Under the pieces are notes generated by a model. It saw only the letters and a list, made by a program, of their open reading frames with translations. It had not been told where the DNA came from and made no database searches. From Takifugu bimaculatus (Eukaryota; Chordata; Actinopteri; Tetraodontiformes; Tetraodontidae), in assembly GCA_004026145.2 (NCBI GenBank), contig CP034979.1, positions 14,800,852 to 14,864,851 of the forward strand: a stretch of 64,000 bases of DNA, in the 5' to 3' direction. Below, in pieces: positions 37,541 to 50,504 of the stretch. How positions within the stretch are numbered: position 1 is the stretch's first letter; every line of letters starts with the position of its first letter. The translations under genes and the position numbers were made by a program.

Positions 37541-38567
37541 CGTTTGCAAACGTGGCTCTGTGGCATGTTTGAGTGGCAGTTAGATGAACAACAGGCCGCG
37601 TTACTGCAGTCACTTTAATAATGAACGTCATATGGCCTATCTGCTTATATCTCTGGGTAAATATCATCTAAATTCAACATTACAAAAGCTTTACAACCCC
37701 TGATAAAAAACAAACGGCAGCTTTTAAAAATGGAGTCAGCATTGATCAACAGTAAAATGACTTCAGGTTGTCGTGGTTCCGGTTCGGAGCAAAAGGCTTC
37801 CTCTGCTCTATAGACGGGTCGGTTCAGTGACCTTTGAACCTCACACTCATCAGCAGCTTCTGTCCTCGTGTGTGTGTGTGTGTGTGCAGAGAGAAGGCGG
37901 ATTGACGTCAGACCTGCCTCTTTTAATCTCTCTTTTATGGCTCAGGCACAACACATATTAGCTTAACCCAGCCATCGCGTGGCTGTTGTGATAAATAATT
38001 TCCAGTACGTCCTCAACTCCAGGGGTAGAATGTGCCTCTGGAGGAGTTCTTGTAAACTAGGTCCCTCTACTTGTCCTCTGACTGGTACATGCAGGGGTCT
38101 CTAACGAGGATAACTACAGCAAAAGCAGCATTAACCAAACATGCAGTGGGCAGCTATTGTTGCACTAGAGCCCTCTTCAGACCCCTTAGATCCAAAGACC
38201 AAAGCTCCCTTTAGCTTATCTAGAATAATAAATCTGCAGCTTTAGCGATAAGTGGGGAGCACGCAGCTAATGTGGTTTGGTTTAAAGTAAGATCGGGAGA
38301 AAAGGTTGATGGATTTAAACGCTTACAGAGTTTTACTTAGGAAACTCAGCACACTTTGTGAGTGGGACGCATGCGATGTGTGTGTGTGTGTATTGTGTAT
38401 TGCTTTGTTCAAAGGTCTTTTGGTAATTCTGGCACCTTCTTTCTATAAAATGACTTTGAAATGCTGTTATTTTTTAATCATATACCTCCAAAACCTCTGG
38501 ATGGCTGAAGATATCATTTATGGCTTTTCCATCAGGGTCTCCTTTTAATCTGGTGGGAAGATTGTGC

Positions 38568-38573
38568 TTTATT
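38568..38573 (-). promoter_or_regulatory. Candidate cnnm1 polyadenylation signal
   Basis: AATAAA on the minus strand about 320 bases after the cnnm1 stop codon. It leaves about 1 kb between the 3' ends of got1 and cnnm1. Confidence 0.5.
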
Positions 38574-38747
38574 TCCCGGTTGCTGCCTGGTTCTGCTGCC
38601 ACCATTAAAACACTTCCCTGTGCAAAGTGTGAAGTGTCTCAGGATCAGTCGTGGCTGTGTTGGGTTGTGCTGTCGACTGCAATGACTCGGTCATCACCAC
38701 GGTGGGGCCAACGCTCCGGGTTGTTACAGGTGTGAGACGCCAGTTTC

Positions 38748-38762
38748 GGGAGGGAGGGTGGG
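38748..38762 (+). other. G-quadruplex motif
   Basis: GGGAGGGAGGGTGGG has four G3 tracts with one-base loops, the most stable class of predicted quadruplex. Further G tracts follow to about 38820 and a (GGA)n run at 38826-38853. It lies in the presumed cnnm1 3' UTR, on the template side of that transcript. Confidence 0.8.
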
Positions 38763-38825
38763 CTCCTGAGGGTGGGGCGGTTGATTAACACGGTGGTGGT
38801 GATGGAGCAGGGGGAGGCTGCATCG

Positions 38826-38853
38826 GGAGGAGGAGGAGGAGGAGGAGGAGGAG
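38826..38853. repeat. (GGA)n purine tract
   Basis: About nine GGA units, 40 bases beyond the cnnm1 stop codon. The antisense is a CCT-rich stretch in the cnnm1 mRNA. Confidence 0.95.
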
Positions 38854-38890
38854 GGCCTGTGCGTCAGTGCTCTTCCTCTCAGCCACCATG

Positions 38891-41825
38891 CTAGCTGGTC
38901 AGCGGGAGATGGTCCGAGCCCTCCTCCAAGTTCCTCTCTCCGTCCTGGGACTTTTTTCTCCTCTTGTTACCTGGAAACAAAAGAAGGTTTCTGGGTGAAA
39001 GACCCCTTCTTCTGCTCCTCCACCTTGAAACTAGCCCACAAACAAACCATAAACAGCAAAATGAGTCACGCCGTGTCGGTGCCAAGGGGGAGGGCGGCAG
39101 CTGGCGGATTTGCTGAGAGCGTTGCTAAGATACCCGGCGCATCCTGTCCTCGGCTAAAGCTCTGCACACATCTGACGGCATGCGGAGGCTCACTCACTCA
39201 GTTTGCGCAGCAGCCTCTTTCCGAGGTTCTCCTCGGAACCGGCCAGAGACAGAGAGCTGATGAAGGGAGAGGTGGAGGGCCGAGAGTCCGCAGGCACGTC
39301 TGGTTCATGACAGCGAGACGGGCGTCAAGATTACCGGCCCGCACCAAATATGCACGCGCAACAAAGGTCTCCTCACAGTCTCATCCTCACCATCTTCTCC
39401 GTAGCTTTCCGGCCGGTCCTCGTGGATATAGGGAATGTCGTCCATGCGGAGGAAGACGGTGTCGTTGGGACTCCTCTGGCCATCAGATTTGCTGCCTACA
39501 CACACAGAGAGTCACACTTAGTCACAGGTCTGCACTTCAGCGGAGGGAGGGAACCTCACATCTTCCAGAATGTCATTATCTCAGGAACTTGGACCATCTA
39601 CACCCAGATTTTTCTTACGTGACTATATGAACACACACACACAGAGGTGGGGTTGTTGCCACACACATCAGGGGACAGATGGTCCGTGGGAAATCTTTTA
39701 AGCCTGCAAACTGGTGCAGATCCGTTGATGCCTCATTTGCACAACACTGTCAGGCAAATCAACACGGCGGCTCGACTTAAAGGATTATTACAGTTGAAAT
39801 TAATTATTTAAACAGAAAAAACAAACCTTTGCGGTTTGACTAGTTTAGTCTCCCGGGTATTTATAGAGCGAGTCGGACAAAACGTCGCCACACAAAGCCG
39901 ACTAAACCAACTCAATTAGTGTTAATGCAGCTCATTTGAATGCTCGTTGAGAAGCAGCACGTTTGAACTGAGCAGTTCGCATGAATCAACACGACTCACG
40001 GACGATGCGGTTCCTCTCGTTCAGCTGGTAGGTGTTGCGAAGGCCACCGTGGGGGTGGAGGCGTGCGAGGCGGGCCAGCCCCATTCGGGTGTGCGCGTGC
40101 GTGAGCGGGAGGGCGATGCTGTGCGAGCGGGCCTCTGGGACAGGCGGCCTCCCTTTGATGTCGGGGTCCACTGGGTCGGGAGTCTGAGGGCAACTGTCCA
40201 TCCTGGTGGCCGTCAGGGCGTTTTGGTAGTGACCCCTGGTGATCTGTAGAAGCACGGACACCGGCGTGAAACACACCAACACACACGCGCTCCCACGTGG
40301 GCGGGAGTGAGAGATCACACGTGACGCCCAAGGATAAAATGTTCATGATGCAAACGGAGATTGTTGTCGTGAGTCTTTAAAGGAGTGAGGGAGACCTCAG
40401 GGGCGAGCGAGAGGCCGGATGCCTGCGTTCAGTCAGAATCGGGGATTGGGGCATATCAAGGCAAGGCTGCAGCACAGGAAGAGTCTGCCTGTTCTGGAAT
40501 TCCAAGATTAAACGCAGGGATCTTGGAATGATGCAGTCGCCCCCCCCCCCCCCTCCACTTTTTCAAAGGAAATATGTTTCAATAAACTTTGTGCTGTATG
40601 TGAAGGAAAACAAGCTCACAAAGTTCCACATATGTGGTGTGAGGGTTTATTTTTGTGACCTTGAGGACTTGCAGGTCGGTGAGCTGTCGGACCGAATAGT
40701 CTGGTAAATAGACCCCTCCGCCCCCTCCTCCTATAGGGAGCTGACCCACGCTGCCTCCGCTCAGCAGTAGATCTGATTGGTTCAGACCGCTGGCCCGGGA
40801 GCTGTAGCCTTTACCTGAACACAGAGGAAACAATAGCTCAAAAAAGTGTGTTCCAACACACACGAGCAGCATTTGTGATGGGGTTACTGTCAGTGTCGTG
40901 CAGATGTGACAGATGTGCTTCTATTGGCATGTTTCTGTTCGATTCGGGCTGTTTTCACAAGCACTTGGGCGTATTTGTGGCAGAGTTGGGTGGAAAATGC
41001 TTAAGGTGGCCTCCTATTTTGGATTTTAAACGTTTAGATTCGGCATTTTTTTGTATGAGGAGTGTTTTTAATGATAGAGTAAGGGCAATGTTGAGTTTTG
41101 CCCAATTCACTTTGGCATTTTCCTGATTACTATTGCAAAAATAGATATATCAAAAGCATAAACTAGTTTCCTACTGAGAACAATGTGTTATCTCATAGCC
41201 AAGATCTTGTATTCATAAATGTCTTATCACAAATTATTTTAAATTTACAACTGTCTCGTTCTGTCGAATCCTAACTTAATATTTGTTAAAATTAGAGCTT
41301 CCTAATGTCTGTTTGGGGGGAGGGGCTACTGGCGAACAAACTGAAAGACGGTAATTATGTATTTATTATTCAAAATGAGCCCGACAGATCTGCATCGCTG
41401 TGGTTTCTCTTATTTCCATAATGAGCCTTTCTCCCTGAAGTCAAGCAGCAGCGGCATTAAGTGCATAAATAATAAGCATGGACGTATTATGAGCTAATGT
41501 GAGCCGTCTTACATCTTTACAGGATGTTGTTTTCTCTTTAAAAGAAATATGGACGGAAATACCTGCAGCTCTAGATGGTCTGGTAATAACTAAATATGCA
41601 TCAGTGCGTGGGGGAATGTTTGACAGACAGTTTGAAACCGCGCCGGCACCTAAATGTGTCACCGTAAAAGCTCCCGTCACATGTTATGTCATTTAACCAT
41701 AATTTAACGGTGTTTGACGTGTTGCTTTTGGAATCTATGAGTCAGGCAGAGACGCAGCGAGGGCGTCTTCTGCAGCTTTAGCATAAATCTGGTTTCTATA
41801 ATGTCAGAAGCCTTTTTACCTAAAG

Positions 41826-41862
<37 letters not shown>

Positions 41863-42578
41863 GCATTAAAGAAAGTGCTTTCTGCTCGCTCTGCAGTCTT
41901 AGCTGGATATCATCTAATCCTGAGCAGGTCATGTCCCTCTGCTGGGACATTCTCTGAAATTACTTCTTTTAATTACTGACTTCCCACCGCCGCTGCTGCC
42001 TCTGACGTTGCCCAGGCGATGTAGAGAACTCAGGCAGTCCACCAGCACAGGTCCACTTCTGCACCGCACTGATTTTCCCATGTTTATGGCTGACCTCTCA
42101 CTGTTGTCACATTCATCATAATTATTGTAATCGCTCAGGTGTTTTTCTCCTTCTTCATGTCTGCACTCACCAATCGGCAGGGGCGGAACAAGCGAAGGCA
42201 GGCCGTAATAGGAAAAGGCTCCATTTTCAAAACGGAGAGCCTCTTTTCCTATTTCCACCTCCACACGACCCTGCAGCACAAACATTTACATGCATTAGAC
42301 ATTCCCCTAGGAGGTCTGTTTGGATGAACATCCTGCAGCGGAGTCGTGGAGTCACCTGCAGAATGAGGACAAAGTAGTCCACGGGTTTGTTTCTCTGGAA
42401 GAGGTAGTGCTGAGGAGCGTGTTTGCTCTTGGGGTTGAACTTGAGCTCCTGGATGACGCTGGGGTGTTTGATGAGACGGAGCAGAATCTTCTCTGACAGG
42501 TAACTCGACCGGAAGAGCTCCACCTCTGCAGCACACACCAATAAGGGAACATTTTAAAAAAAAAAATGCTGCATACCT

Positions 42579-42614
<36 letters not shown>

Positions 42615-44001
42615 CTACCTGTGGCCAAAAAGCGGTGCGTTGCAAGCAGCAGCTGCGGCGACATTTTCACCTTCACCTCATTTTCTGCTAGTTTGAAGAT
42701 GGAGAAGTCCTGCTGCTTCCTCTCGTGGTTGGACACTCTCCTTTTGTTTCTGTTATCAGCTATTAACACGACAGATCACAAAAATACTGCTATTATGCTT
42801 TGATTTAATGTCTGGCGGGTAAATTAGCTCCTTTCTCTCCATGAACATCATCTAATACTGCATTAAACTGTGACATCAAGCCCTAAAGCTGCTGTGGCTG
42901 GATTCTGTTGTGCATCCAGAGAGATTAAATGCTTCTGTTCTATATATACACGCACAGACAGACTAAAGGGAGAAGACTTTATGAACACCTACACAAGTGC
43001 GCCCCTGACAGAGATTCAAATTCTGGCTGTAATTAAAATGTATGTGAATACATTTTCCTGGGAGCAGGAGCTTCCGCAGAAAGATGCTGTTGAGCACTTA
43101 TCTGCAGGGGAGCTGTTCTGCCAATTAATACTGAGCGGCTTATGACGATTATCTCCGAGACGGTGGCGTTTATTGCCGTCATTAAATTAAGCGGCAGCAA
43201 GAGGCCGAGAGCAACAGGGGGAAGCTCACAAGGTTAATGAGAAAGTAAACTCAGGTGGGCGCGAAAGAGAAAACCGCCAACAGCTTTTACAAAGTGCTGG
43301 AAAGCCGCTGCAAGGTTGGAGCGGTCTCATGTTGGAAGCATGCGTACTGTACAGGTCCGTCTCGTCCACAATCTCGGACTTGATGATCTCTTCGATGACG
43401 TCCTCCAACGTGACGATGCCCATCACTTCATAGAAGGGATCTCCCTCCCCTTCGCTGTTCACCCTCTGCACCACGGCCAGGTGAGACTTCCCTGCAGACA
43501 CAAGGAATTTAAAAACGAAGGAGGGTGAGTGCGAAAGGTGAGCTTGTGAGGAAAGGCCTGTGCATAAAAATAACTGGAGTCAACAGCCTCCAACTGGATC
43601 TTTGAGTGAGGATGATGAATCAGCCTGTCTGAGAGCTGAATATGAAAGGGTTCCTATGTCAGGATGGACCGGTGTCTCGTGTGTGTGTGTGTGTGTGTGT
43701 GGTGGTAGGTTGGCCGTGGTCGGGAGCGAGGGGGGATTAGTCTGGAGACACTTCGACAGTTTGGAATACTTTGTCCTTACGTAAACAAGGGGATTACGCA
43801 ATCGGTCTGGGGATGCCTGCATCTGCTGTCTGAACTGGCCGCGCCGCTGCCTCCTCTGCCAGCACGCCAACGTGCACGCCCCAGCCTCTCCTACTCAGCT
43901 TTGGGATGAAAGAGACGCACGCGTGGGGTGACGCAGCTATCCGACGGGGAGGAAGAGGCGGAAAAGCAAATGTGACACGATCCGCGCACTGGTAAAGGTT
44001 G

Positions 44002-44043
<42 letters not shown>

Positions 44044-47000
44044 GTTTGTTTTGTCTTCTAAGAAAAGACTCTTATTCTCTCGCTGCCACAGAGGTGCTGA
44101 CGTCCGCCTGGTGACACCGGCACAGTCAGCAGCAGCATATAAGCTGTCTGCCTGGCCTACCAGGCAAAATCAGCAGCTCATATCAGAGGGGCTGATTTTG
44201 GGATCAAATGCTTTAATCCCATGGGGCAAGAAGAACAAAATCTCTCTGCCTGAACGGTGGTTGGGCGTGCATTTGGGGCGAGAGACTGAGCCGCGCTGCA
44301 GGAGAGCATTCGGAACCTGGGTGGGCCTGTCTGAAGACCTCAGGTGAGATGGAGGTGGATTCTACCATCCGTGTGCATGTGCCGGGGCACTGCATTACAT
44401 CATTCAGGCGTTACGTAATACTCTTGCTAGCAGACTCACTACTCACACGCACAGAGGCACACATGCCCGAGGCGAAACTGGGTCTGCCAAGGATGCCCCC
44501 TTCAAGAGTATTTCTGCTTCATCAGTTCCCCCTTCATTCTTTCTCCTGCTCCCAGTTTATTGTGTCGCGGGGGAATCATGAGGGCCGAGCCTCATTGTGG
44601 TCCCTCTTTATGACATCACCACTGACATTTTCCGTCGTTTCAATCCGCCCTTCTCGGTCTGACAGCGTCATAGCCAGCAGCCACCCTTCTGCAACAGCAG
44701 GGGCTTCTAATCCATCGAGCCAAAGCAGGAAGGAAGCGCCCGAGCTCGGCAAAGGTTGGGGCTGAATTTTTCATGGTCGCTCTGCAGGCCCTCAGCGCGA
44801 CGACCTTACAGACGGCAGGAAGACCGAAAGTCACCGCGGGGGTGACAATTAGGTGCAAACAAGCATTCTAAATGGAGGCTTTGCTTTGACCTTATTTCAG
44901 AACACTGCTGTATGAAACAGCAGGAGATTGGATGTGAGCAGAGGGATCAGTGGTGTCTGCCAGCCTTCATAATCCTGCATGAACTTATAGGAAGTTCCTG
45001 ACCTGTAGGTAGGAACTGAAGTTAGTCCCAATGTCTCTCTACAAACGGTCTGTCATTCACCCCAACATCTTCTCAAATTATCAGAGAAGCATTTCGAGCG
45101 CTGCTCACGGCTTGTATTTAATATTCTAGCTGTCTGTGCCTGCTGAGAGAAGCTCTTGCTCAGCAGCAGAGGAGAGTGCTGTAGTACAGCGAGCCCTCGC
45201 AGCTGCTGAGATTCCTATCAGGCAGAAGAGGAGCCAGGGGGACGGCGACTCCTCATCGGTTCCAAATAAAGCCAACCGTGTCTCCTTCTGGTCGTGGAGG
45301 TGACCACACAAAAGGTCAAGAGGGGAGAGGCGCGTGGAGATACGGGATGAAAACATGTTGTTGTCATGGGAAATTCATTACATTAACTCTTCAGGTAATC
45401 CAATGCTGCTCTTTCTTAACCTTTAACCCCTGACTGAACCACACTCTGTGGGACGCTATCACATTTCACATGTGGCTCCCACTACCACGGGGATCAAAGA
45501 GCTTTACTTGCAGGCCTACTGTGAGCCAGTGGACTGATGTATGCACTGATTTTGCACTAAGTGCACAGTCACTTCAAAGGGGAATTTCGCTGCTAGGAGT
45601 TAGTAGGTAGCCTTGAAACGGTTCCAATATATACACATGGCGCCACCGAGGTCTGCAGCATGCGCATGGTAAGTTTTGCACGTGTACCTCTCTTAAACTC
45701 CTCCAGCATCACATCCAGCTTGGTGTCACTGAACACGCAGTGCATGGGGTGCTTGTAGAACTGCGTGATGGTTTTCAGAGGAGTGCAATCGTCCGGATCC
45801 ACGAAGGCCAAGTCCTTGACGAAGAGGATGTCCACAATGTTGGACCTGTCGTTCTCGTAGACCGGAATGCGGGTGAAGCCGCTCTGCATCACGTCCGACA
45901 TGGTGCAAAAGTCCAACACGGCATCCGAGGACAGCATGTAGCAGTCTGAGAGTGGGGTCAGCACGTCCTCTACGGTCTTGGTTCTCAGCTCCAGGGCCCC
46001 CTGGATAATGTTGAGCTCTTCTTTTACCAGGTCGTGGTAGGGGTCCGTGACATGCAGCATGGCCACCAACTTCTCCCTGGTGTAAAAGTTGCTGATCTCT
46101 TGGTGGAGCATGATGTCCAGAATCTTGGAGACTGGATAAGCAATTGGAAAGAACAGCAACATCAGCAGCCGGGTGGCGCAGAGGGTCTTGGAAGCGATGG
46201 CAAGACTGTGCCGGGAGGCGACAGAGTGAGGTAAAATCTCACCAATAAAGAATATTCCCAGAGTACAGGAGGCGGTGGAGAGAGCGGTCATTCCTAAAAT
46301 CTGGCACATCCACACCACAAAACACGTATTCGTGAGTACGTTGCCCAACACTACTGTGCAGAGGATGTAGTTTCCATGTTTGCGCACCGATTCAATCTTC
46401 CGTGCGTATTTTTGCTCTTTTTCTGTGCCGCTGTTCTGCAGGACGCGCAACTCCACGGGGTCCAGTGCCAGCATGCTGATGTTCAGACCGCTGCAGAGCG
46501 CAGAGAGTCCCAACAGGAGCATCGAAACCCCCGCCTGGAGCCACGCATCTGCCTCTGGTGGTCTCTCTGCCACCGCTAGCCAAAAGTCTTTAGTACTGAA
46601 ATGCTCCCATTTCATTCCATCGAACGCGCACATGGAGTAGTACTTGATCGCCTCGCCTCTCCGCAGGTCTTTGGCCAATAACTCAACCAAAACTGAGTTC
46701 TGACTCGAAGTGGATCTGAAAGAACCCAAGAGTTCGATGTCTGTGGTACGGGCGTTCTCGTCCTCACACGGGTTTCCCTTCGAGCGGTGCTGCCTCTCCG
46801 CATTCGCGCCGTCCTCACCTGATTCCTCCAGAAACGCGATCCATGGAGCAGCATCGGGTCTGCCGCTGAGGTTCAGGCTGTTGGGATACTCCGCGGCTGG
46901 TGATGCAGAGTAGTAAACCCTCAGTATGAAGCGGGTCCCCTCGGTCGCCCTCAGTATCCCACCCTGCACGGACAGATCCCCGCTCTGTGTGTCCTCAGGT

Positions 47001-47128
47001 CGGACGCCGAGCAGCCCCGCTGATGGAGCCGGCAGGAGGAAGACGGCTGCGATGGCGAGGAAGAGGAAAGAAACCCGGCGCGGATGCAGGATGCTGCAGA
47101 GAGCATCCGCAGCATCCACAGCCATCAT
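38891..47128 (-). CDS. cnnm1: Metal transporter CNNM1 (cyclin M1)
   Basis: Ten exons in transcript order: 45688-47128, 43348-43491, 42619-42759, 42356-42525, 42171-42270, 40660-40814, 40000-40243, 39391-39495, 39198-39299, 38891-38970. All junctions keep frame, giving 2682 bases (893 residues and a stop; human about 951). The N-terminus has a hydrophobic signal-like segment (VSFLFLAIAAVFLLPAPSAG), then an extracellular region, then the DUF21 transmembrane core from about residue 200 (AGVSMLLLGLSALCSGLN; GEILPHSVASRH). A CBS pair follows (VEDVLTPLSDCYML; SGFTRIPVYENDRSNIVDIL; VMGIVTLEDVIEEIIKSEI across exons 1-2), then a cyclic-nucleotide-binding-homology domain (SPQLLLATHRFLAT; PVDYFVLILQGRVEVEIGKE). 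The tail is basic and Ser-rich (SNKRRKKSQDGER). CNNMs act at the plasma membrane in magnesium transport and bind PRL phosphatases; CNNM1 is mostly neural. The frame stays open to a GTG at 47152, but the first ATG pair is at 47128/47125. Exon 3 ends beside a GT repeat. Confidence 0.96.
40540..40553. repeat. Poly(C) run
   Basis: Fourteen consecutive C on the plus strand (poly-G in the cnnm1 transcript) in cnnm1 intron 6. Confidence 0.95.
41827..41859. repeat. (CA)n microsatellite in a cnnm1 intron
   Basis: About 16 CA units between cnnm1 exons 5 and 6. Confidence 0.97.
42582..42612. repeat. (CA)n microsatellite beside the cnnm1 exon 3 donor
   Basis: About 15 CA units. On the cnnm1 strand this is a TG repeat starting about six bases after the exon 3 splice donor at 42618. 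Confidence 0.97.
44005..44040. repeat. (GT)n microsatellite in cnnm1 intron 1
   Basis: Eighteen GT units. A shorter GT tract lies at 43679-43701 in the same 2.2 kb intron. The rest of the intron shows no coding sequence. Confidence 0.97.
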
Positions 47129-50040
47129 GCTGACTGAACTATTGAAGGACACGGGAGAACTGGGTCACGTGGTGCAGCGGAATGGATGGAACAGCTGGGT
47201 GGCCATATCCACGAAGAGGCGAGGATGGGTATGACAGAGAAAGCGAGAATGAGAGAGTACATGACAGTCTGTGACGTAGGCATGTCTTGTTTGTTTTCCT
47301 CCAGATCTAAAAATAGAAGGCAGGAAATGCCCAGTCATGAATGATTAATGTGACTCACGCGAGCTCCAACATCACCCAATATAAAACGAGTATTACACCG
47401 AAGCTAATGTAATCAATCGTAGGGGAGAAATATGAAGTCCTGGACCATTCTCAACACCTAATAGATTAAACTGCAGGGGTTTGTGTAATACCTGGGTATA
47501 GCAGTTATTTGCGTGTTCAGTGTGTCCACTAGATGGCGGCATTGCCACCTTTTCTGTGCGTTGACAGATTATGTGCGGGTGTCAAAGATTTGAGACCTTG
47601 ATGCGGGATAATCCTTTTGTGGATTTTTTCTCTTTTTTAAATTCAGTGTCTCTTGAAAACAACGACGACAAGAAATCTCCCCGCACCAACTTCTTAACGC
47701 TTCATTACATTTACAAGAAAGGCTTTGTTGATACAAAATTGTCTATTTAAAAATAAACTCCTTTGTAAACAACTACCAACCTTTGTCCGTATAGAAGTTG
47801 CCATTTTAAATATTATAACTCGCAATATGAGCAGAATTTGTTTCTTTCAGCTATTTCCAGGCCTGGTAAACTGGTCTTCACTACCCAAGGAAGAGCCCCG
47901 AGTTGAAGCTCCCCATGGCGTGAAATTTATGACGCAAAAGAAGTTCAAGGTGAGAAAAGACTCTTCCGTCAAGACTCTGACACTTGACCGCTCTTTCTGC
48001 TTTTCATCAGTCACACTGAGAGTCCACTTCTATTCCATAAAACGCAGCACACCTTCGGACAAAGCGGGTCTGCAAACTCAGTTAAAAATTGAACTTTATA
48101 TATGAAAATTCGTGGTGGAATAAAAACAGCGGTCCGTTTTCGTTATGACTGAGCCTTTTCTACAACATTTTTTTTCCAAAGTGGAAGGGAGGAAACGTCT
48201 GAAATAACAAAAGTTAATTAAACCAGCTGAATAACGACCCTAATTTCGCGTGTTTTCAAAACGTCGATACGGGTTTTGTAGACAGTTGAACTAAATTATC
48301 CATAATACAAGATGATAAATATACGTGGGACAAAGAGGATTTCAATCAGCCCAAATTCGTATTCATAAACGTACACATTTTGAAACCAATATAAAAACAC
48401 ACACGTCATTTTAATTTACAAAACTCTCTTCATTTACAAACTCTCTTCATAATAGAGTTTTGTAAATATACAATAATATGTAATATACAATTTCTCCGTA
48501 CTGATTATTTTTGATCGTAAAACCTTAATTTACCTTTAAGTTAAGCACGTTACAAACATCATTATTTATTAACCGAATAAATCATTTATACAGAACATTC
48601 GATTTTGTCTTTCAAGCAGTCTTTTTTTAAAATATTGCAGTTAATCCCGGCAGTAGTAATGCGTTTAAAATCCACGGGTGAGGAAAACGCACATCTTTCA
48701 TGTTTTTATTGAAATATCCCGCTGGCCAGTCTATGTCGAATGTCACATGTGCTATTTTGATTTACTTTTAATTTGGGCCAGATTTTTCATAAAGAGGGGA
48801 AAACAGTCACGTTCCTTTCAACAGTTCTATCATAGATCAATAAGAACATCAATAAGGACTTAATCGCTGAGGCAGGTGAAGGATTTCTTCATATTCCTCT
48901 TCTAATCCTGTTAAATGTACGTTTCCATGGTATTTGCAGGGTAAAGTTTATTTTCACGATTTTGTAAGACACTTTACAAAGATTACCTACTTTCAAATGG
49001 AAAAGCTTAATGTTAAATATGGTTTAAATCAATTTTAGTAAATGCACAAATCTCCTAGGACGCTATAACTTTAAAGAGAGAAACGATGAAAACACGAAAG
49101 AACGCAGAGGTTCTATGAATAATGTTTGTCGGTTCTAAAGTCTATCTGGCCTTCAGCGTTGGCTCCAGTGGCTTTTGCTTCCAATTGAAAAAGAACAGAA
49201 ATTCTCCAGTGGTGCACCCTGGTGTGCCTAAACCAAAAACAAGCGCGGCAGCGTGAATAGGTGCTTTAAACGGACGGGAAAAGAAGGATTCTCCTCATCT
49301 GCGAGCCAGCGTTGACCTTAAACGACCAGCCCCTTTCTTCTCCACTCATAGCCTACATGTTGCAATCTCCAAATGCCATCAGAATTAAAAATGTGCAGTC
49401 AATCAGTTGTTTATCAAAACGCAGCGAGGTCTCTGGTGCTCAGATACATGAAGTACCCCGCTGACAGAATCCCAACTGTTGTTCTTTTCCAGCAATCCTT
49501 TGTTCTTTGGAACTCCAGACTCCCACTTTAAACTTCTTCTGCTGGAACTTTCCCGTTTAATGCACAGTCTACAATTGGTTTTTTTAAAACCGGAAATCGA
49601 TGTGGTTAAATGGACACCTATTCCCTCTCACGTGGCTTTCTATTCTGCTTGGATTGGAACTGATCTTTTTATTTACTGACGCCATGTCATTTCTCTCTGA
49701 AAACACTTTATGCTCCCTCACAGGATAGATTACAAAACTACTATGGTGGCTTTGGTGGGCCTAAACGTCCCCTCTTTAAACCAGAGAGGGGCGGCGCTGC
49801 CTTTCCTCCCCCTCCCAGCTCCTGGCTCCCACAGCCGCGAAGGCTGGCTCAGGGCGTGCGCTCTTGTGAGCAGCTCCCAAAAATACTTGGATACAGAAGG
49901 GGTGAGACAACCAGACGAGAAGACGTTCATATCGATGAGACCGAGGTACAAGAACACTGTCGATCAGCCAGAGGAGCGTATTTACATTATTTTACGACTC
50001 GTTCTTCTTTTTAAAATTCTTTTTTACCATCTGCTCCAAG
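47129..50040. other. Intergenic region between divergent cnnm1 and hpse2
   Basis: 2.9 kb separating head-to-head genes, so it should hold both promoters and 5' UTRs. It becomes AT-rich beyond 47.6 kb. A CTCF-like motif lies at 47526-47539. No coding exon recognised. Confidence 0.5.
47526..47539 (+). promoter_or_regulatory. Candidate CTCF-binding motif
   Basis: CCACTAGATGGCGG matches the CTCF core (CCACTAGATGGCGC is a common strong variant). It lies about 400 bases upstream of the cnnm1 start codon in the divergent cnnm1/hpse2 spacer. Confidence 0.5.
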
Positions 50041-50456
50041 ATGTCCCAATCCTCACCTTGCGGGTTCCAGTGGTCCCTCTTATGGCTGGCATCTTTGGCT
50101 GCTTTAGTGGTGCAGTTGGTACTTTCTTCTCCATATTCTTCTCCCTCCACGTACCAAAGACCGGCAACCAGCGGAAAGCGACCGGGTTTCATGGAGAGGA
50201 CGCTGATTCTCCTGGATGTCAACACTCGCAGCCCGATCAGAGTCCTAAACGACAACTTCCTTTCGTTGCAGCTGGATCCCTCCATAATCAAAGATGGGTG
50301 GCTGGACTTTCTCAGGTACTTTTTTCCATGCACCAGTGAGATGTGTCCAACAACGTTTGGCGGCTGTTAAATTCTTTACGCACGCAGCCACGTTGTCTGG
50401 ACAGCACACGTTTCTCTCTCCAAGTCTCTCTCTATGTCTCTCTGTCTCTCTGTCTC

Positions 50457-50504
<48 letters not shown>

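Noticed and set aside
44009..44347. 112-codon ORF in cnnm1 intron 1
   Set aside because: Begins inside a GT microsatellite and lacks motifs.
45593..45687. Extension of cnnm1 exon 1 beyond 45688
   Set aside because: The frame stays open past the donor, but conserved CNNM sequence stops at EEFKRG and resumes as KSHLAVVQ in exon 2, so this is intron.
47129..47152. N-terminal extension of CNNM1 to position 47152
   Set aside because: It would need a GTG start; tandem ATGs at 47128 and 47125 directly precede the signal-like segment.
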